Source of the DNA: CAVVEQ01 sp963806635
GTDB taxonomy: Bacteria > Chloroflexota > Anaerolineae > Anaerolineales > Anaerolineaceae
Direction: 5' to 3'
NCBI GenBank assembly: GCA_963806635.1
Contig: CAWDZA010000021.1
Coordinates: 1 to 64,000 of the forward strand
Length of the DNA stretch: 64,000 bases
The notes under the pieces are model-generated. The model was not told where the DNA came from. It saw only the letters and a program-made list of their open reading frames with translations, and searched no databases. A program made the position numbers and the translations under genes. Of the stretch, positions 26,719 through 35,607 are shown piece after piece (the stretch's first letter is position 1; every line of letters starts with the position of its first letter).

Positions 26719-27762
26719 ATGGAAACGATGAAAGCGCTGGTTTTTAAAGAGGTCGGAAAGCTGGTTTTCGAACAGAGACCTATCCCAAAGATCAAGGATC
26801 CGGATGATGTGATCATCAAGGTCAAACGGGTTGGGATCTGTGGCACAGACGTGAAGATCATGGAAGGTAAACACCACTTTAGACCGGACACTGTTCTTGG
26901 ACATGAATTCTGCGGCGAAATCGTCGAAGTGGGTTCGCACGTTCACCACGTGAAAATCGGCGACCGGGTGTCAGTAGATAACAACATTCGCTGCGGGTTC
27001 TGTACTTTTTGCCGAATGGGGCTCACAAGCCAGTGCGTGGAGATCAAACAGAACGCGATCGGGGTCATGCGCGATGGCGGGTACGCAGAATACTGCCTGG
27101 TTCCTGAAAAACAATGTTACATTCTGCCTGATAGCCTGGATGATACCCTCGGATCCCAGGTTGAGACTCTCGCCACGGTTGTAAATGGGATGAATCACTT
27201 GCAAATGCTTCCCTACGACTATGTTCTCATCCTGGGATTCGGACCCATCGGGTATCTTTTCGCCCAGTTTGCGAAAAACATAGCCGCGAAAGTGGCGGTG
27301 ACTGAGATCGACCCCTTCCGGATAAGCGTGGCAGAGGAATGCGGCCTGACTGTGTGGAACCCGCAAAAGGATGATATTGAGAAGAAAATCACTGATTTTA
27401 CCTATGGTCGTAAAGCCGATATCGTCATTGAAGCGACCGGGAACGCCCTGGAGCAGGCGCTTCAATGCGTCACCCCTGGTGGTAAGGTCCTGCCATTTGG
27501 AATGGATTCCTCCATCACGGCCAGTATCATCCCCAATGAGATCACCCGCTGGGCTACCAAGATCATTGGTCTTTACCTGGGTCAAAACACGATGGTGCCT
27601 TCCATCCGGATTTTCCAGGAAAACCGTTTGAATATGAAACCATTCTTCACCCGCACCATACCTCTGGAAGAAGGATTGGACGCCTTCAGCTGCCTTGGGC
27701 TGGATCCACGCACGATGAAACATCAGCCAAAATGCGCTATGAAGATCGTGATGACTTTGTAG
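26719..27762 (+). CDS. Zinc-dependent alcohol/polyol dehydrogenase (MDR family)
   Basis: A 347-residue medium-chain dehydrogenase. Catalytic zinc ligands in GICGTDVKIMEG (Cys) and GHEFCGE (His-Glu), structural zinc cysteines in CGFCTFCRMGLTSQC, cofactor motif ILGFGPIGYLFAQF and an acidic strand end (TEIDPFR) that points to NAD. The family oxidises sugar alcohols and sugar acids such as threonine, sorbitol or L-gulonate. Its own operator-bearing promoter ties it to the inositol regulon. The exact substrate is not shown. ATG 26719 follows AAGGAGG at good spacing. Confidence 0.85.
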   Translation: METMKALVFKEVGKLVFEQRPIPKIKDPDDVIIKVKRVGICGTDVKIMEGKHHFRPDTVLGHEFCGEIVEVGSHVHHVKIGDRVSVDNNIRCGFCTFCRMGLTSQCVEIKQNAIGVMRDGGYAEYCLVPEKQCYILPDSLDDTLGSQVETLATVVNGMNHLQMLPYDYVLILGFGPIGYLFAQFAKNIAAKVAVTEIDPFRISVAEECGLTVWNPQKDDIEKKITDFTYGRKADIVIEATGNALEQALQCVTPGGKVLPFGMDSSITASIIPNEITRWATKIIGLYLGQNTMVPSIRIFQENRLNMKPFFTRTIPLEEGLDAFSCLGLDPRTMKHQPKCAMKIVMTL

Positions 27763-27784
27763 GCTCAGAATGAAGGGAGAAGGT

Positions 27785-28798
27785 ATGATCCGAAAAGTGA
27801 ATATGGCAGTAATAGGCACAGGCAGGATGGGGAGCGTGCACGTCCGTAACATCGTGCAGCAAATTCCCGAAGCGAACCTGGTCGCAATCTGTGATATCCG
27901 GCTGGAGGTGGCACAATCTGTAGCCGATGCTTGTGGTGTCGCCCGGGTGGTTCGGGATTACAAGGAGCTCCTCCAGGATTCAACTGTTGAAGCCGTACTG
28001 ATTGCAACAAGTACCAACACCCACGCGCAGATCATCCAGGACTGCGCTATCGCAGGAAAACATATTTTTTGCGAGAAACCGCTGGCCTTGGAACTGGATA
28101 AGATCGATGCTGCACTGGAGGTGGTTGCCTCGAAAGGTGTCAAATTAATGGTGGGATTCAATCGGCGGTTTGATAAAAGCTTCCAAAAAGTACGCGAGAT
28201 CGTCTCCTCGGGCGAGATCGGCCGACCCTGCATCCTGCGAATTACGGACAGGGACCCGGATTTTCCAGCAATGGAATTTCTGCGTGTATCGGGCGGCATA
28301 TTTCTGGATCTCACCATTCATGATTTTGACATGGCCCGATTCCAGGTTGGAGAAGTGGATGAGGTGTATGCCGTTGGGAATGTGCTCCTCGAGCCAACCT
28401 TAAAGGAATTCGGTGACACCGATACCAACATCGTGACGCTAAAATTCGCCAATGGCGCTGTCGGGGCGATCGATAACAGCCGCAAAGCCGTTTATGGGTA
28501 CGATCAACGCCTGGAAGTTTTCTGTTCCAACGGCACTGCCATGGCAGAAAATGAAACAGAAACGACGATCCGGAAAGGCAACAGGGAAGGATTCCTCTGC
28601 GCCAAACCGCCCCACTTTTTCATGCAGCGATACGCTCCGTGTTACGTGGATGAGCTTCGTCAATTCATCGATTGCGTTCGGGATGACTCCCCCACCCCGA
28701 CCACCGGAGCCGATGGACGAGCAGCGGTGGTCCTGGGGTACGCTGCTGTGAAATCACTTCAGGAAAACCGCCCTGTCAAGATCTCGGAAATCGGTTAA
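27785..28798 (+). CDS. iolG: myo-Inositol 2-dehydrogenase
   Basis: A 337-residue Gfo/Idh/MocA oxidoreductase. NAD-binding start VIGTGRMGSVHVRNI, EKPLALELD (catalytic Lys), MVGFNRRFDKSF, GIFLDLTIHDFDMARF (catalytic D-x-x-x-H region) and DNSRKAVYGYDQRLEVFCSNG, which is characteristic of IolG. It oxidises myo-inositol to scyllo-inosose with NAD+, the first step of the cluster. The ATG at 27785 fits the family N-terminus better than one five codons earlier. It is the entry enzyme for the next three genes. Confidence 0.9.
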   Translation: MIRKVNMAVIGTGRMGSVHVRNIVQQIPEANLVAICDIRLEVAQSVADACGVARVVRDYKELLQDSTVEAVLIATSTNTHAQIIQDCAIAGKHIFCEKPLALELDKIDAALEVVASKGVKLMVGFNRRFDKSFQKVREIVSSGEIGRPCILRITDRDPDFPAMEFLRVSGGIFLDLTIHDFDMARFQVGEVDEVYAVGNVLLEPTLKEFGDTDTNIVTLKFANGAVGAIDNSRKAVYGYDQRLEVFCSNGTAMAENETETTIRKGNREGFLCAKPPHFFMQRYAPCYVDELRQFIDCVRDDSPTPTTGADGRAAVVLGYAAVKSLQENRPVKISEIG

Positions 28799-28842
28799 GT
28801 GTGACTATCAATACCATCAAATAACTTAAAGGAGATTGAAGC

Positions 28843-29965
28843 ATGACAACAAATCCGCCTAAGGGCTTTTTACCCTCCAATCAACCAGACCTTTTCTTTG
28901 AGGATAACCCGGTCGGCCGTATGAAAAAGGAAGTCTGGGAAGCCAGCGATGAAAAGATCGATGCGATCCTCACAGAGTATGGCATCCCCTCCCCGGTGGA
29001 ATGGGCTAAACCTGGTTCATATATCCAGACCACAACCCGCTGGCAGGTGGAGGCAAACCGCAAGAAGAATGATATTGTCTTCATACCGGTCGGATGCACA
29101 GAACTACACGGGCAGCACCTTCCCAGCGCGGCTGATACCCTTTATGTGAGTGCCATCTGCGAAGGTGTCCGACGCTTCACCGCAAAGCGTGGGGCTCCTG
29201 TCAACCTTGCTCTGCCGCCATTGAATTATGGGGGGCATCCCTACCACCATCTGGGCATGCCCGGAACAGTGATCGTGCGCGAACATGTTGTGCGCGAGAT
29301 GATGATTGACGTGATGCTTGGATTATGGAACGACGGATTTCGCAAACAGCTGATTGTCAACAACCACGGTCAGCTCTGGATGTTGGAATCGGCCGTCCAG
29401 GAATTCCAAAAACGCTATCAGCTCCCGGGTATCTTTCCGCGTCATCGATTGGCACCGCGGGGTGCGGGAATTCTTCCGGCCGGTCGACCGCGGCGGCCAG
29501 ATGGATACCAACTTTGTCCATGCGGATGAATCTGAAACTTCACTCAGCCTGCTACTCCATCCCGAAATGGTGGATATGAAGTATGCAGTGGATACGGAAG
29601 GTAAGAGTTATCTCCCCGAAGGTCACTTCGACAAGTCCGTAGATCCTTTCGGCCGTCCCAGCAGATGGTCGGAAGGTGAAGGCCACTTTGCCATCGAGAT
29701 CGCTGCCACCCCCGAAGGTGTAGTAGGGAAGGCTAAATCAGGAACTGCGCAAAAAGCGAAACGCCCCATGGCTGCCATCCTGAAGTACCTGACCCTCTGG
29801 CATGATGACATTCTGGACGCCTTTCCGTCGGGGAAAGTCCCTCCTGTTGAGGAAGTCACTTTGCGGACTGAGAAAGATATGGAACCCTACCTGCGCGAGC
29901 CACTGAGCAAGGGTTGGAAAACTGTTTACGGTTTACCAAAAATCGGTCAAAGTTCTGAAGTGTAA
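28843..29965 (+). CDS. iolN: Creatininase-family hydrolase, probable 3-dehydro-scyllo-inosose hydrolase, frameshifted
   Basis: A creatininase-fold metal amidohydrolase of about 370 residues once joined. VFIPVGCTELHGQHLPSAADT (metal-binding E-x-H-x-x-H and D), LNYGGHPYHHLGMPGTV and LIVNNHGQ are the family core. At 29435-29440 one extra base breaks the frame; the next frame continues VIDWHRGVREFFRPVD and then DTNFVHADESETSLSLLLHPEMVD to the stop at 29965. Within an iolG-iolM-iolO cluster, this family is IolN, which opens the ring of 3-dehydro-scyllo-inosose to 5-dehydro-gluconate. The start has GGAG ten bases upstream. Confidence 0.8.
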
Positions 29966-30032
29966 GCAGAATATTTATTGATACTCTGAAACTGATCATA
30001 TTTGTGATTTCATCATTGAGGAGATGAAGAAA

Positions 30033-31229
30033 ATGAATGGAAAAATGAAAGGTGTCACCCTGGTAGCTGATTGGGATCCAAAACCCGGTTTTACTCTGGG
30101 TGCAAAAGATATCGAAGGCAAGCAAACCTACCTGGGCAGCCAGGTCTGGAGAAATCCCCGTTTTGAGATCCGCGAATATGATATCCCCACGCCGGGTCCG
30201 GAAGAAGTCCTGCTGGAGGTCAAAGCCTGCGGGATTTGCGGATCGGATGTTCACATGGCTCAGGCTGGTAAGGATGGGTATATCTACTATCCCGGTTTGA
30301 CCGGTTTCCCCAGCATCCTGGGGCATGAGTTTTCAGGCGTGGTCGTGGAAGCGGGAAACAAAGCCCGCGACAAACGGACCAACAAGCCCTTCAAAGGTGG
30401 TGAGGCTGTAACGTCTGAAGAAATGTTATGGTGCGGTCAGTGTAAGCCTTGCGCTGACGGGCAACCGAATCATTGCGAGCAACTGGATGAAGTCGGATTC
30501 AATTTCAACGGGGCGTATACCAAATACATGGTATTACCCTCCCGAACTGTTTGGAGCCTGGAATCACTTCGCGAACGCTATTCAGGAAATGATCTCTACA
30601 TCGCCGGCAGCCTGGTGGAGCCAACCTCCGTCGCTTACAACGCTGTCATCGAACGCGGTGGCGGGATCCGTCCAGGCGACCGGGTGGTGATCCTTGGAGC
30701 GGGACCAGTGGGTATCGCTGCCTGCGCGATCTTGAAGCGAGCCGGTGCATCCAAGGTGATCATTTCCGAAACCCAGCCGGAACGGGCTGCCATGGCATTG
30801 AAGCTGGGTGCGGATGCTCATGTGGATCCCTCAAAGGAGGATTTCGCGACCAGAGTGTTGGAGATCACCAGTGGCATGGGCGCAGATTTATTCATGGAAG
30901 CCACCGGCCTTCCGGAGGTGGTCTATCCAGGCATTGAAAAGGTCATTTGGGAGGGGCGAACCCTGAACAGCACGGTAGTGGTCACCGCCCGGGCGGAAGC
31001 CCGCATGCCGGTCATGGGCGAGGTGCTTCAGGTTCGCCGCGCCAGGATCATCGGCGCTCAGGGACACTCAGGTCATGGTAACTTCCCGCGGGTGATCGAG
31101 TGCATGGCTTCCGGGATGGATGTAACTTCCATGAGCACGAAGAAGATCAGGTTTAATGAAATTGCAGAGAACATCATCAAGTTGCAGACCGACCGCTCGG
31201 AGTGTAAGGTCACGTACATCGCGGAGTAA
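30033..31229 (+). CDS. iolM: Zinc dehydrogenase, probable scyllo-inosose 3-dehydrogenase
   Basis: A 398-residue medium-chain zinc dehydrogenase, longer than usual because of an N-terminal extension (residues ~1-45). Catalytic zinc ligands GICGSDVHM and GHEFSG, structural zinc CGQCKPCADGQPNHC, cofactor motif ILGAGPVGIAACAI and acidic strand ISETQPER. Length and context match the IolM enzyme of the Thermotoga inositol pathway, which oxidises scyllo-inosose to 3-dehydro-scyllo-inosose. ATG 30033 is preferred to 30024 because GAGGAG ends right against the earlier ATG. It is followed by a strong intercistronic hairpin. Confidence 0.8.
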   Translation: MNGKMKGVTLVADWDPKPGFTLGAKDIEGKQTYLGSQVWRNPRFEIREYDIPTPGPEEVLLEVKACGICGSDVHMAQAGKDGYIYYPGLTGFPSILGHEFSGVVVEAGNKARDKRTNKPFKGGEAVTSEEMLWCGQCKPCADGQPNHCEQLDEVGFNFNGAYTKYMVLPSRTVWSLESLRERYSGNDLYIAGSLVEPTSVAYNAVIERGGGIRPGDRVVILGAGPVGIAACAILKRAGASKVIISETQPERAAMALKLGADAHVDPSKEDFATRVLEITSGMGADLFMEATGLPEVVYPGIEKVIWEGRTLNSTVVVTARAEARMPVMGEVLQVRRARIIGAQGHSGHGNFPRVIECMASGMDVTSMSTKKIRFNEIAENIIKLQTDRSECKVTYIAE

Positions 31230-31243
31230 AATCAAAAGTGGGA

Positions 31244-31275
31244 GGCGGCAGATCCCCTGGAGGGGATCTGCCGCC
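31244..31275. terminator. Intercistronic hairpin between iolM and iolO
   Basis: A perfect 14-bp stem (GGCGGCAGATCCCC / GGGGATCTGCCGCC) with loop TGGA, 14 bases after iolM. The downstream run is AAGAATAAA, not a T-run, and the next gene starts 15 bases later. It is more likely an mRNA processing, stability or attenuation element than a full stop. Confidence 0.55.
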
Positions 31276-31289
31276 CAAGAATAAACCAA

Positions 31290-32100
31290 ATGAAATTTTC
31301 GATCGTTCTTTCAACCCAACCGGCACAGTTTCAGGCTGCCACCTTTAAGGGTGACCTGGAAGCGAATATGGCTCGCATCGCCTCATACGGGTATGCAGGC
31401 GTCGAGTTAGCCATTCGCGATCCAGGTTTGGTGAATCTCAAGCAGTTGGCAGCATCTAACTTCGAAATTCAATCTCAAAGTACCGGCAATTGGCACCGGG
31501 CAGGCCTGGGGCGAGGAGGGTTTATCCTTCACAGACCCTGATCCAGAGGTACGACGCGCCGCAATCATCCGCATCAAGGATCACATCCCTTTGGCTGAAG
31601 AATTCAATGCCATCATCATCATCGGATTGATCCGCGGGGTGGTGAAAAAAGGGATTGAGACCAGCCAGGCAATGACCTGGCTGGTGGATGCCTTGAAGGA
31701 ATGTTGCAATGCGGCTTCCGTGCACGGGGTTCGGCTAGCCCTGGAGCCGATCAACCGCTACGAAACTACGCTCATAAATACAACTGAACAAGGGCTTGAA
31801 TTGGTTGAAGAGGTAGGTGAGGAGAATTTCGGCCTGCTCCTCGACACATTCCATATGAATATTGAAGAAACCGATTTGGAAGAAGCCATCCGATCTGGCG
31901 GTGATAGGATTTTTCACTTCCATGTCGCGGATTCCAATCGCTGGCACCCCGGCGCAGGCCACCTGGATTTCAAGCAGCTGTTGAAATCCCTCACCTCCAT
32001 CGGTTATGAAGGTTGGGTTTCAGGCGAGTTTTTACCCCTTCCGGATGTGGATACCGCAGCACAGCAGGGTTTGGCATATCTGAAAATCGCGACTTTGTGA
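31290..32100 (+). CDS. iolO: Sugar-phosphate isomerase/epimerase barrel, probable 5-dehydro-gluconate epimerase, frameshifted
   Basis: An AP_endonuc_2-type TIM barrel of about 270 residues after repair. The first frame gives MKFSIVLSTQ and YGYAGVELAIRDP. Near 31470-31485 the frame shifts to VPAIGTGQAWGEEGLSF, DPEVRRAAIIRI, then RLALEPINRYET (metal Glu), FGLLLDTFHMNIEE (metal Asp and His), FHFHVADSNRWHPGAGHLDF (His) and GWVSGEFLPLPD (Glu). The four metal ligands are present. In this cluster the role is IolO, which converts 5-dehydro-gluconate to tagaturonate, the UxaE substrate, closing the pathway. It is the last gene of the plus-strand operon. Confidence 0.8.
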
Positions 32101-32570
32101 TAAGAGTCGTCTTATCAAAATTAATCTTCGACCAGGTAGTGGGACTTAATATTTCCATCAGGAATTTCCCGGAGCTCGTCGTATCCCCCGGGATTATCGC
32201 CATTCTCAATGTTACTGGTCCATCCGCACGAATTCTCAATGAAGGCACTCGTTCAGGCTTTTTCCGATATATAGCTTTTTCAGGCAGCCAGCCTGACCTA
32301 ATGCAAGCTTTTATCGAAATTGATATTTCTCCTTCGAAATAAATACCACAAGCCATTTTAGCAAGGGCTACACGCGGACCTTGGGGACGTTCAAATTCGA
32401 TTTCGAGAAGGAGATAATAAATCCTGGAGAATAATCCAGTGGATTGTCCGAGTAGGATACGCAAAAAAGAAGAAATACTATTTGTTATTGAGATATTTAA
32501 CTGTACAGACATTCGTAGGTTTTTTTCTTCGGGATAAGTTTGATATTTCCTGATTTTTTATTACTTGCAA
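32101..32570. other. 470-bp stretch without a recognisable gene
   Basis: Frames are open on the minus strand (to 32512) and partly on the plus strand, but neither translation shows a known motif, and the minus frame runs into the 3' end of iolO. It is AT-rich toward its right end, where repeat copy 2 begins. It may be decayed coding sequence; I see nothing functional in it. Confidence 0.4.
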
Positions 32571-32772
32571 ATTGCCTTCCCGTCACAGCAGGTGCAGTTG
32601 TGGTGCAGATGGAGATAAAAAGCGGTGGAAATTATGGACAGTTTAGACACACTTACATCCATATTTTCGATACGGACAAATTGTGAGAGACCCGGATTTT
32701 TCTTTTTATCAGTTGGTTTAGGTCTCCCCGCAAGGGAGAGCACAAGTCGCCCAAGTCCCTGGAGGATCACCA
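32571..32772 (+). repeat. Dispersed repeat, copy 2 of 3
   Basis: Same block order as copy 1 (TTGCCTTCC, the GTGCAG direct repeat, AAAGCGGTGGAAA, ATGGAC/TTAGAC pair, GGACAAATTGTGAGAG, CGGATTTTTC, ATCAGTTGGTT, AAGTCCCTGGAGGATCA). It ends in GGATCACCA, so a CCA tail is present. Compared with copy 1, about 28 bases (TCTCCCCGCAAGGGAGA and following) interrupt the T-arm region, and copy 3 has a related insert at the same place. That shared insert means copies 2 and 3 are closer kin. Confidence 0.75.
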
Positions 32773-32785
32773 TTTGAATTTATTA

Positions 32786-32808
32786 GAGCCTGCCAAATAA
32801 GCAGGCTC
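32786..32808 (+). terminator. Rho-independent-like terminator after repeat copy 2
   Basis: GAGCCTGC - CAAATAA - GCAGGCTC, a perfect 8-bp stem followed by ATTTATTT. It stands 16 bases after the CCA of the tRNA-like end, the position where a tRNA terminator would lie. Confidence 0.65.
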
Positions 32809-32893
32809 ATTTATTTGTAATTCAGTTTAGGGAAAATCAGAATATTAATATCAACGGGTCGATGGTTATCTTTAAACGGAACATTTTAAAAAA

Positions 32894-33142
32894 CTACCAA
32901 ATGACCATTGTTTCCTTAAATAACCTCACCAGGTCTTCAGCACTTGCGGACCGCGAGGTGAGAGATTTGGTTACCCTATGCATTGGATGTGTACCCGCTA
33001 CCAGATCTTCGATATCCTGAATATCAAACTCTATTGCCTTCAATCCATTTGGCATTCCGGGGTTCTTCATCACACCGATGACGGCTCCAGCTAGTAAGTC
33101 ACCCGCATCTTCGTTTTTTGCAATAGAAATATCCACACCCAT
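32894..33142 (-). pseudogene. 3' fragment of an iron-containing alcohol dehydrogenase
   Basis: 82 residues that resemble only the C-terminal helical end of Fe-ADH enzymes: GVMKNPGMPNGLKAIEFD (the family's GIP-x-x-L stretch), DIQDIEDLVAGTHPMHRVTKS, then SASAEDLVRLFKETMVIW at the very end. Full enzymes have about 380 residues; the NAD and iron-binding parts are absent, and the sequence just upstream has stop codons. It lies right after repeat copy 2, consistent with a gene cut when the region was rearranged. Confidence 0.6.
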
Positions 33143-33278
33143 AATACTGGCCGCTTAGAGGCGAAGTTTGGGATTGGTTGGAACCGTAAAACTGAAAACG
33201 GCTGGTGTGCTGAGAATGACGGATATTCTTCACTAAACGAAAGCTTATTTTAAATCAAACAACCCGTAGCGTAAGTTA

Positions 33279-34619
33279 TTATGAGAGTTGGATTTCTGGA
33301 TGTTCAACGACTCTAACTAGGTCACCGAGGAATTTCGCCGCGACCACTCCGTCAATAACTCGGTGATCAGCGGAAAGGGTGAACGTAATCACCGGACGCA
33401 CTGCGACTGTGTCACGGTCATCGATCACTACCGGTTTTCTCACGGCTGCCCCGACCGCCAGGATGGCACATTCCGGCGGATTGATCACCGCGCGGAACTG
33501 GCGAATGCCGAACATGCCCAGGTTAGAAATGGTGAACGTGCCCCGTTGAACCTCTGCCAGTTCCAGCCTCCCCTCCCTGGCGCGCTGGCTCAGATCATTC
33601 AACTTCTCCGCCGTCTCCCCAAACGAAAGCTTATTGGCAGCATGCACCACCGGGACGATAAGGCCGCCCTCCAGCGCTGTGGCCACCCCGATGTTAATAT
33701 CTCTCCAAAGGTGGATCTTCTCGTCGATCAAAGATGAGTTTATGTAGGGGTGTCGTTCCAGCGCCCAGGCGGTCAGCTTCACCAGAATGGCAGTGAGAGA
33801 AACTTTTCCCTCCCCTTTCAGGGCAGCTAGCTCATTGAGGTGCACCCTGACATCCTCCAGGCGGGAGATATCGGCTTCCACACTCTCGGCGATATGCGGG
33901 GCATCCTGAAAACTGAATTGCATCCGCTCGGCAATCTTTTTGCGTATTCCAATGAGAGGAATAATCTGTGCGGGTCTTTCCGCGGAGCTGGCAGCGGAAA
34001 CAGTAACTGTTACCGATTTGACGTCGGCTGCCTGGATACGCCCGAAGGGGCCGCTGCCCGGTATCCCATCCAGAGGAATACCGGTTTCTTTGGAGATTCG
34101 CCTGGCCGCTGGGGTTGCGGCAACTCTCCGCGCCGGGCTCTCTATCAATTCTATGCGGCCCTTAAGGGAAGCTGCATACGCCTCGACGTCCTCCCGGGTG
34201 ATCTTCCCCTTCGAGGCTGGAACCTCGGTAATGTCAACACCAAGTTCCTGCGCCACGCGCATTGCCAGCGGGCTGGCTTGCACTTGAATAGAATGTGCTG
34301 GCTGGGCGTTGGCGATTGTTTGTGGGGGGGGCGCTACTGCTGGTGCCGGGGTCGCTGCCGGTTGATCCGTGAGGGTTTCTCCGGGTTTGAGGATCTGTGC
34401 GATCACAGTCGCCACGGGGACAACATCCCCGGACTGGAATTTGATCCCGGCGAGGATGCCAGTGGCTGGTGAGGAGACGTCGATGGCTACCTTTTCCGTT
34501 TCCACGGTGAGAATGGTTTCATCCTGTTTCACTGCCTCGCCTTCTTTTTTCTCCCAGGAAATAATGGTGGCTTTTTCCTGGTCCATATCGACCTTTGGCA
34601 TGATCACAGGGGTTGGCAT
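33279..34619 (-). CDS. 2-oxoacid/acetoin dehydrogenase complex E2 (dihydrolipoyl acyltransferase)
   Basis: 446 residues in the usual E2 layout: lipoyl domain (~1-78; lipoyl Lys in VETEKVAIDV), a Pro/Ala-rich linker (~85-115), two E1/E3-binding motifs (SPLAMRVAQELGVDITEVPASKGKITREDVE and TPAARRISKETGIPLDGIPGSGPFGRIQAADV) and the catalytic domain (~215-446) with the active-site SADHRVIDG. It carries the acyl group between E1 and CoA. It lies one base after E1 beta. Whether the complex uses pyruvate, acetoin or a branched-chain acid cannot be told; no E3 gene is nearby. Confidence 0.9.
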   Translation of the reverse strand: MPTPVIMPKVDMDQEKATIISWEKKEGEAVKQDETILTVETEKVAIDVSSPATGILAGIKFQSGDVVPVATVIAQILKPGETLTDQPAATPAPAVAPPPQTIANAQPAHSIQVQASPLAMRVAQELGVDITEVPASKGKITREDVEAYAASLKGRIELIESPARRVAATPAARRISKETGIPLDGIPGSGPFGRIQAADVKSVTVTVSAASSAERPAQIIPLIGIRKKIAERMQFSFQDAPHIAESVEADISRLEDVRVHLNELAALKGEGKVSLTAILVKLTAWALERHPYINSSLIDEKIHLWRDINIGVATALEGGLIVPVVHAANKLSFGETAEKLNDLSQRAREGRLELAEVQRGTFTISNLGMFGIRQFRAVINPPECAILAVGAAVRKPVVIDDRDTVAVRPVITFTLSADHRVIDGVVAAKFLGDLVRVVEHPEIQLS

Positions 34620-34620
34620 T

Positions 34621-35607
34621 TTAATATTCGCCTTTCAGGATTGCGCGGATCTCGCGCTCAATATCCTCTTCCTGGGGAACCGCAGCACGTTCCAGAACGC
34701 GGTTATAGGGGATTGGAACGTTCTTACCTGTTAGCCTGCGCATCGGCGCGTCCAGGTAATCAAACGCCCGGCTGGAGGAAACCACTGCCATTATCTCCCC
34801 CGCCCAGCCTGCTGTCTCGCAAGCCTCGTGGACGACCAGCAGTTTGCCGGTTTTCTTTACCGATTCTATGATGGTTTCCTTATCCAGCGGGACCATGGTA
34901 CGTGGGTCAACCACTTCCACCTCGATCCCCTCCCCCGCCAGGCGTTCTGCCACGGCCAGGGATTTATGGACCATGATGCCATTGGTCACAATCGTCAGAT
35001 CTTTTCCTTTGCGCTTCACGTCCGCTACTCCGAAGGGGATGGTATATTCACCTTCAGGCACTTCCCCTTTGGATTTATAGAGCACCTTATGCTCAATAAA
35101 ACATACCGGGTTTGGATCACGGATCGCAGTGAGCAACAGGCCTTTGGCATCATATGGTGTTGAAGGTGTGACGACCTTGAGCCCTGGCATGTGCATCAAC
35201 AGGGTTTCCAGGGATTGGGAGTGTTGGGCAGCTGCTCCGGTCCCTGAGCCGCTGGGCATGCGAACAACCATGGGGACGGTGGCCTTTCCACCGAACATAT
35301 AATGCATTTTCGCTGCCTGGTTGCCAAGCTGATCGAAGGTCAGCAGGGTGAAATCCATGAACATGATCTCGGCGATTGGGCGCATCCCCAGCAAGGCTGC
35401 TCCGACCGCCGCTCCGATAATGGACGGTTCGGAAATGGGGGTTTCGATGATGCGTTTATCCCCAAATTCATCCAACATCCCGTGGGTGACGCCGAATGCC
35501 CCACCGTAACGGCCGATATCCTCGCCGATAATAAACACGCGTTCATCACGCTTCATTTCCTCCCATAAGGCAGTTCGAATTGCTTCGAGGTAAGTGATCT
35601 CAGGCAT
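34621..35607 (-). CDS. 2-oxoacid/acetoin dehydrogenase E1 component, beta subunit
   Basis: About 328 residues from the ATG at 35607, chosen because MPEITYLEAIRTALWEEM is the family N-terminus and GGAG is seven bases upstream; an in-frame start further upstream would only add Pro-rich sequence read from the alpha gene. Landmarks: FIIGEDIGRYGGAFGVTHGM (thiamine-diphosphate-contacting Glu), RIIETPISEPSIIGAAVGAAL, SGSGTGAAAQHSQSLE, and VVHEACETAGWAGEI near the end. It pairs with the alpha subunit to form the decarboxylating E1. The start overlaps the alpha stop by a few bases. Confidence 0.9.
   Translation of the reverse strand: MPEITYLEAIRTALWEEMKRDERVFIIGEDIGRYGGAFGVTHGMLDEFGDKRIIETPISEPSIIGAAVGAALLGMRPIAEIMFMDFTLLTFDQLGNQAAKMHYMFGGKATVPMVVRMPSGSGTGAAAQHSQSLETLLMHMPGLKVVTPSTPYDAKGLLLTAIRDPNPVCFIEHKVLYKSKGEVPEGEYTIPFGVADVKRKGKDLTIVTNGIMVHKSLAVAERLAGEGIEVEVVDPRTMVPLDKETIIESVKKTGKLLVVHEACETAGWAGEIMAVVSSSRAFDYLDAPMRRLTGKNVPIPYNRVLERAAVPQEEDIEREIRAILKGEY

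Noticed and set aside
31991..32512. Open minus-strand frame of 173 codons at the end of the iolO gene
   Set aside because: It overlaps the iolO 3' end, has no recognisable motif and no ribosome site; treated as non-coding or decayed sequence.
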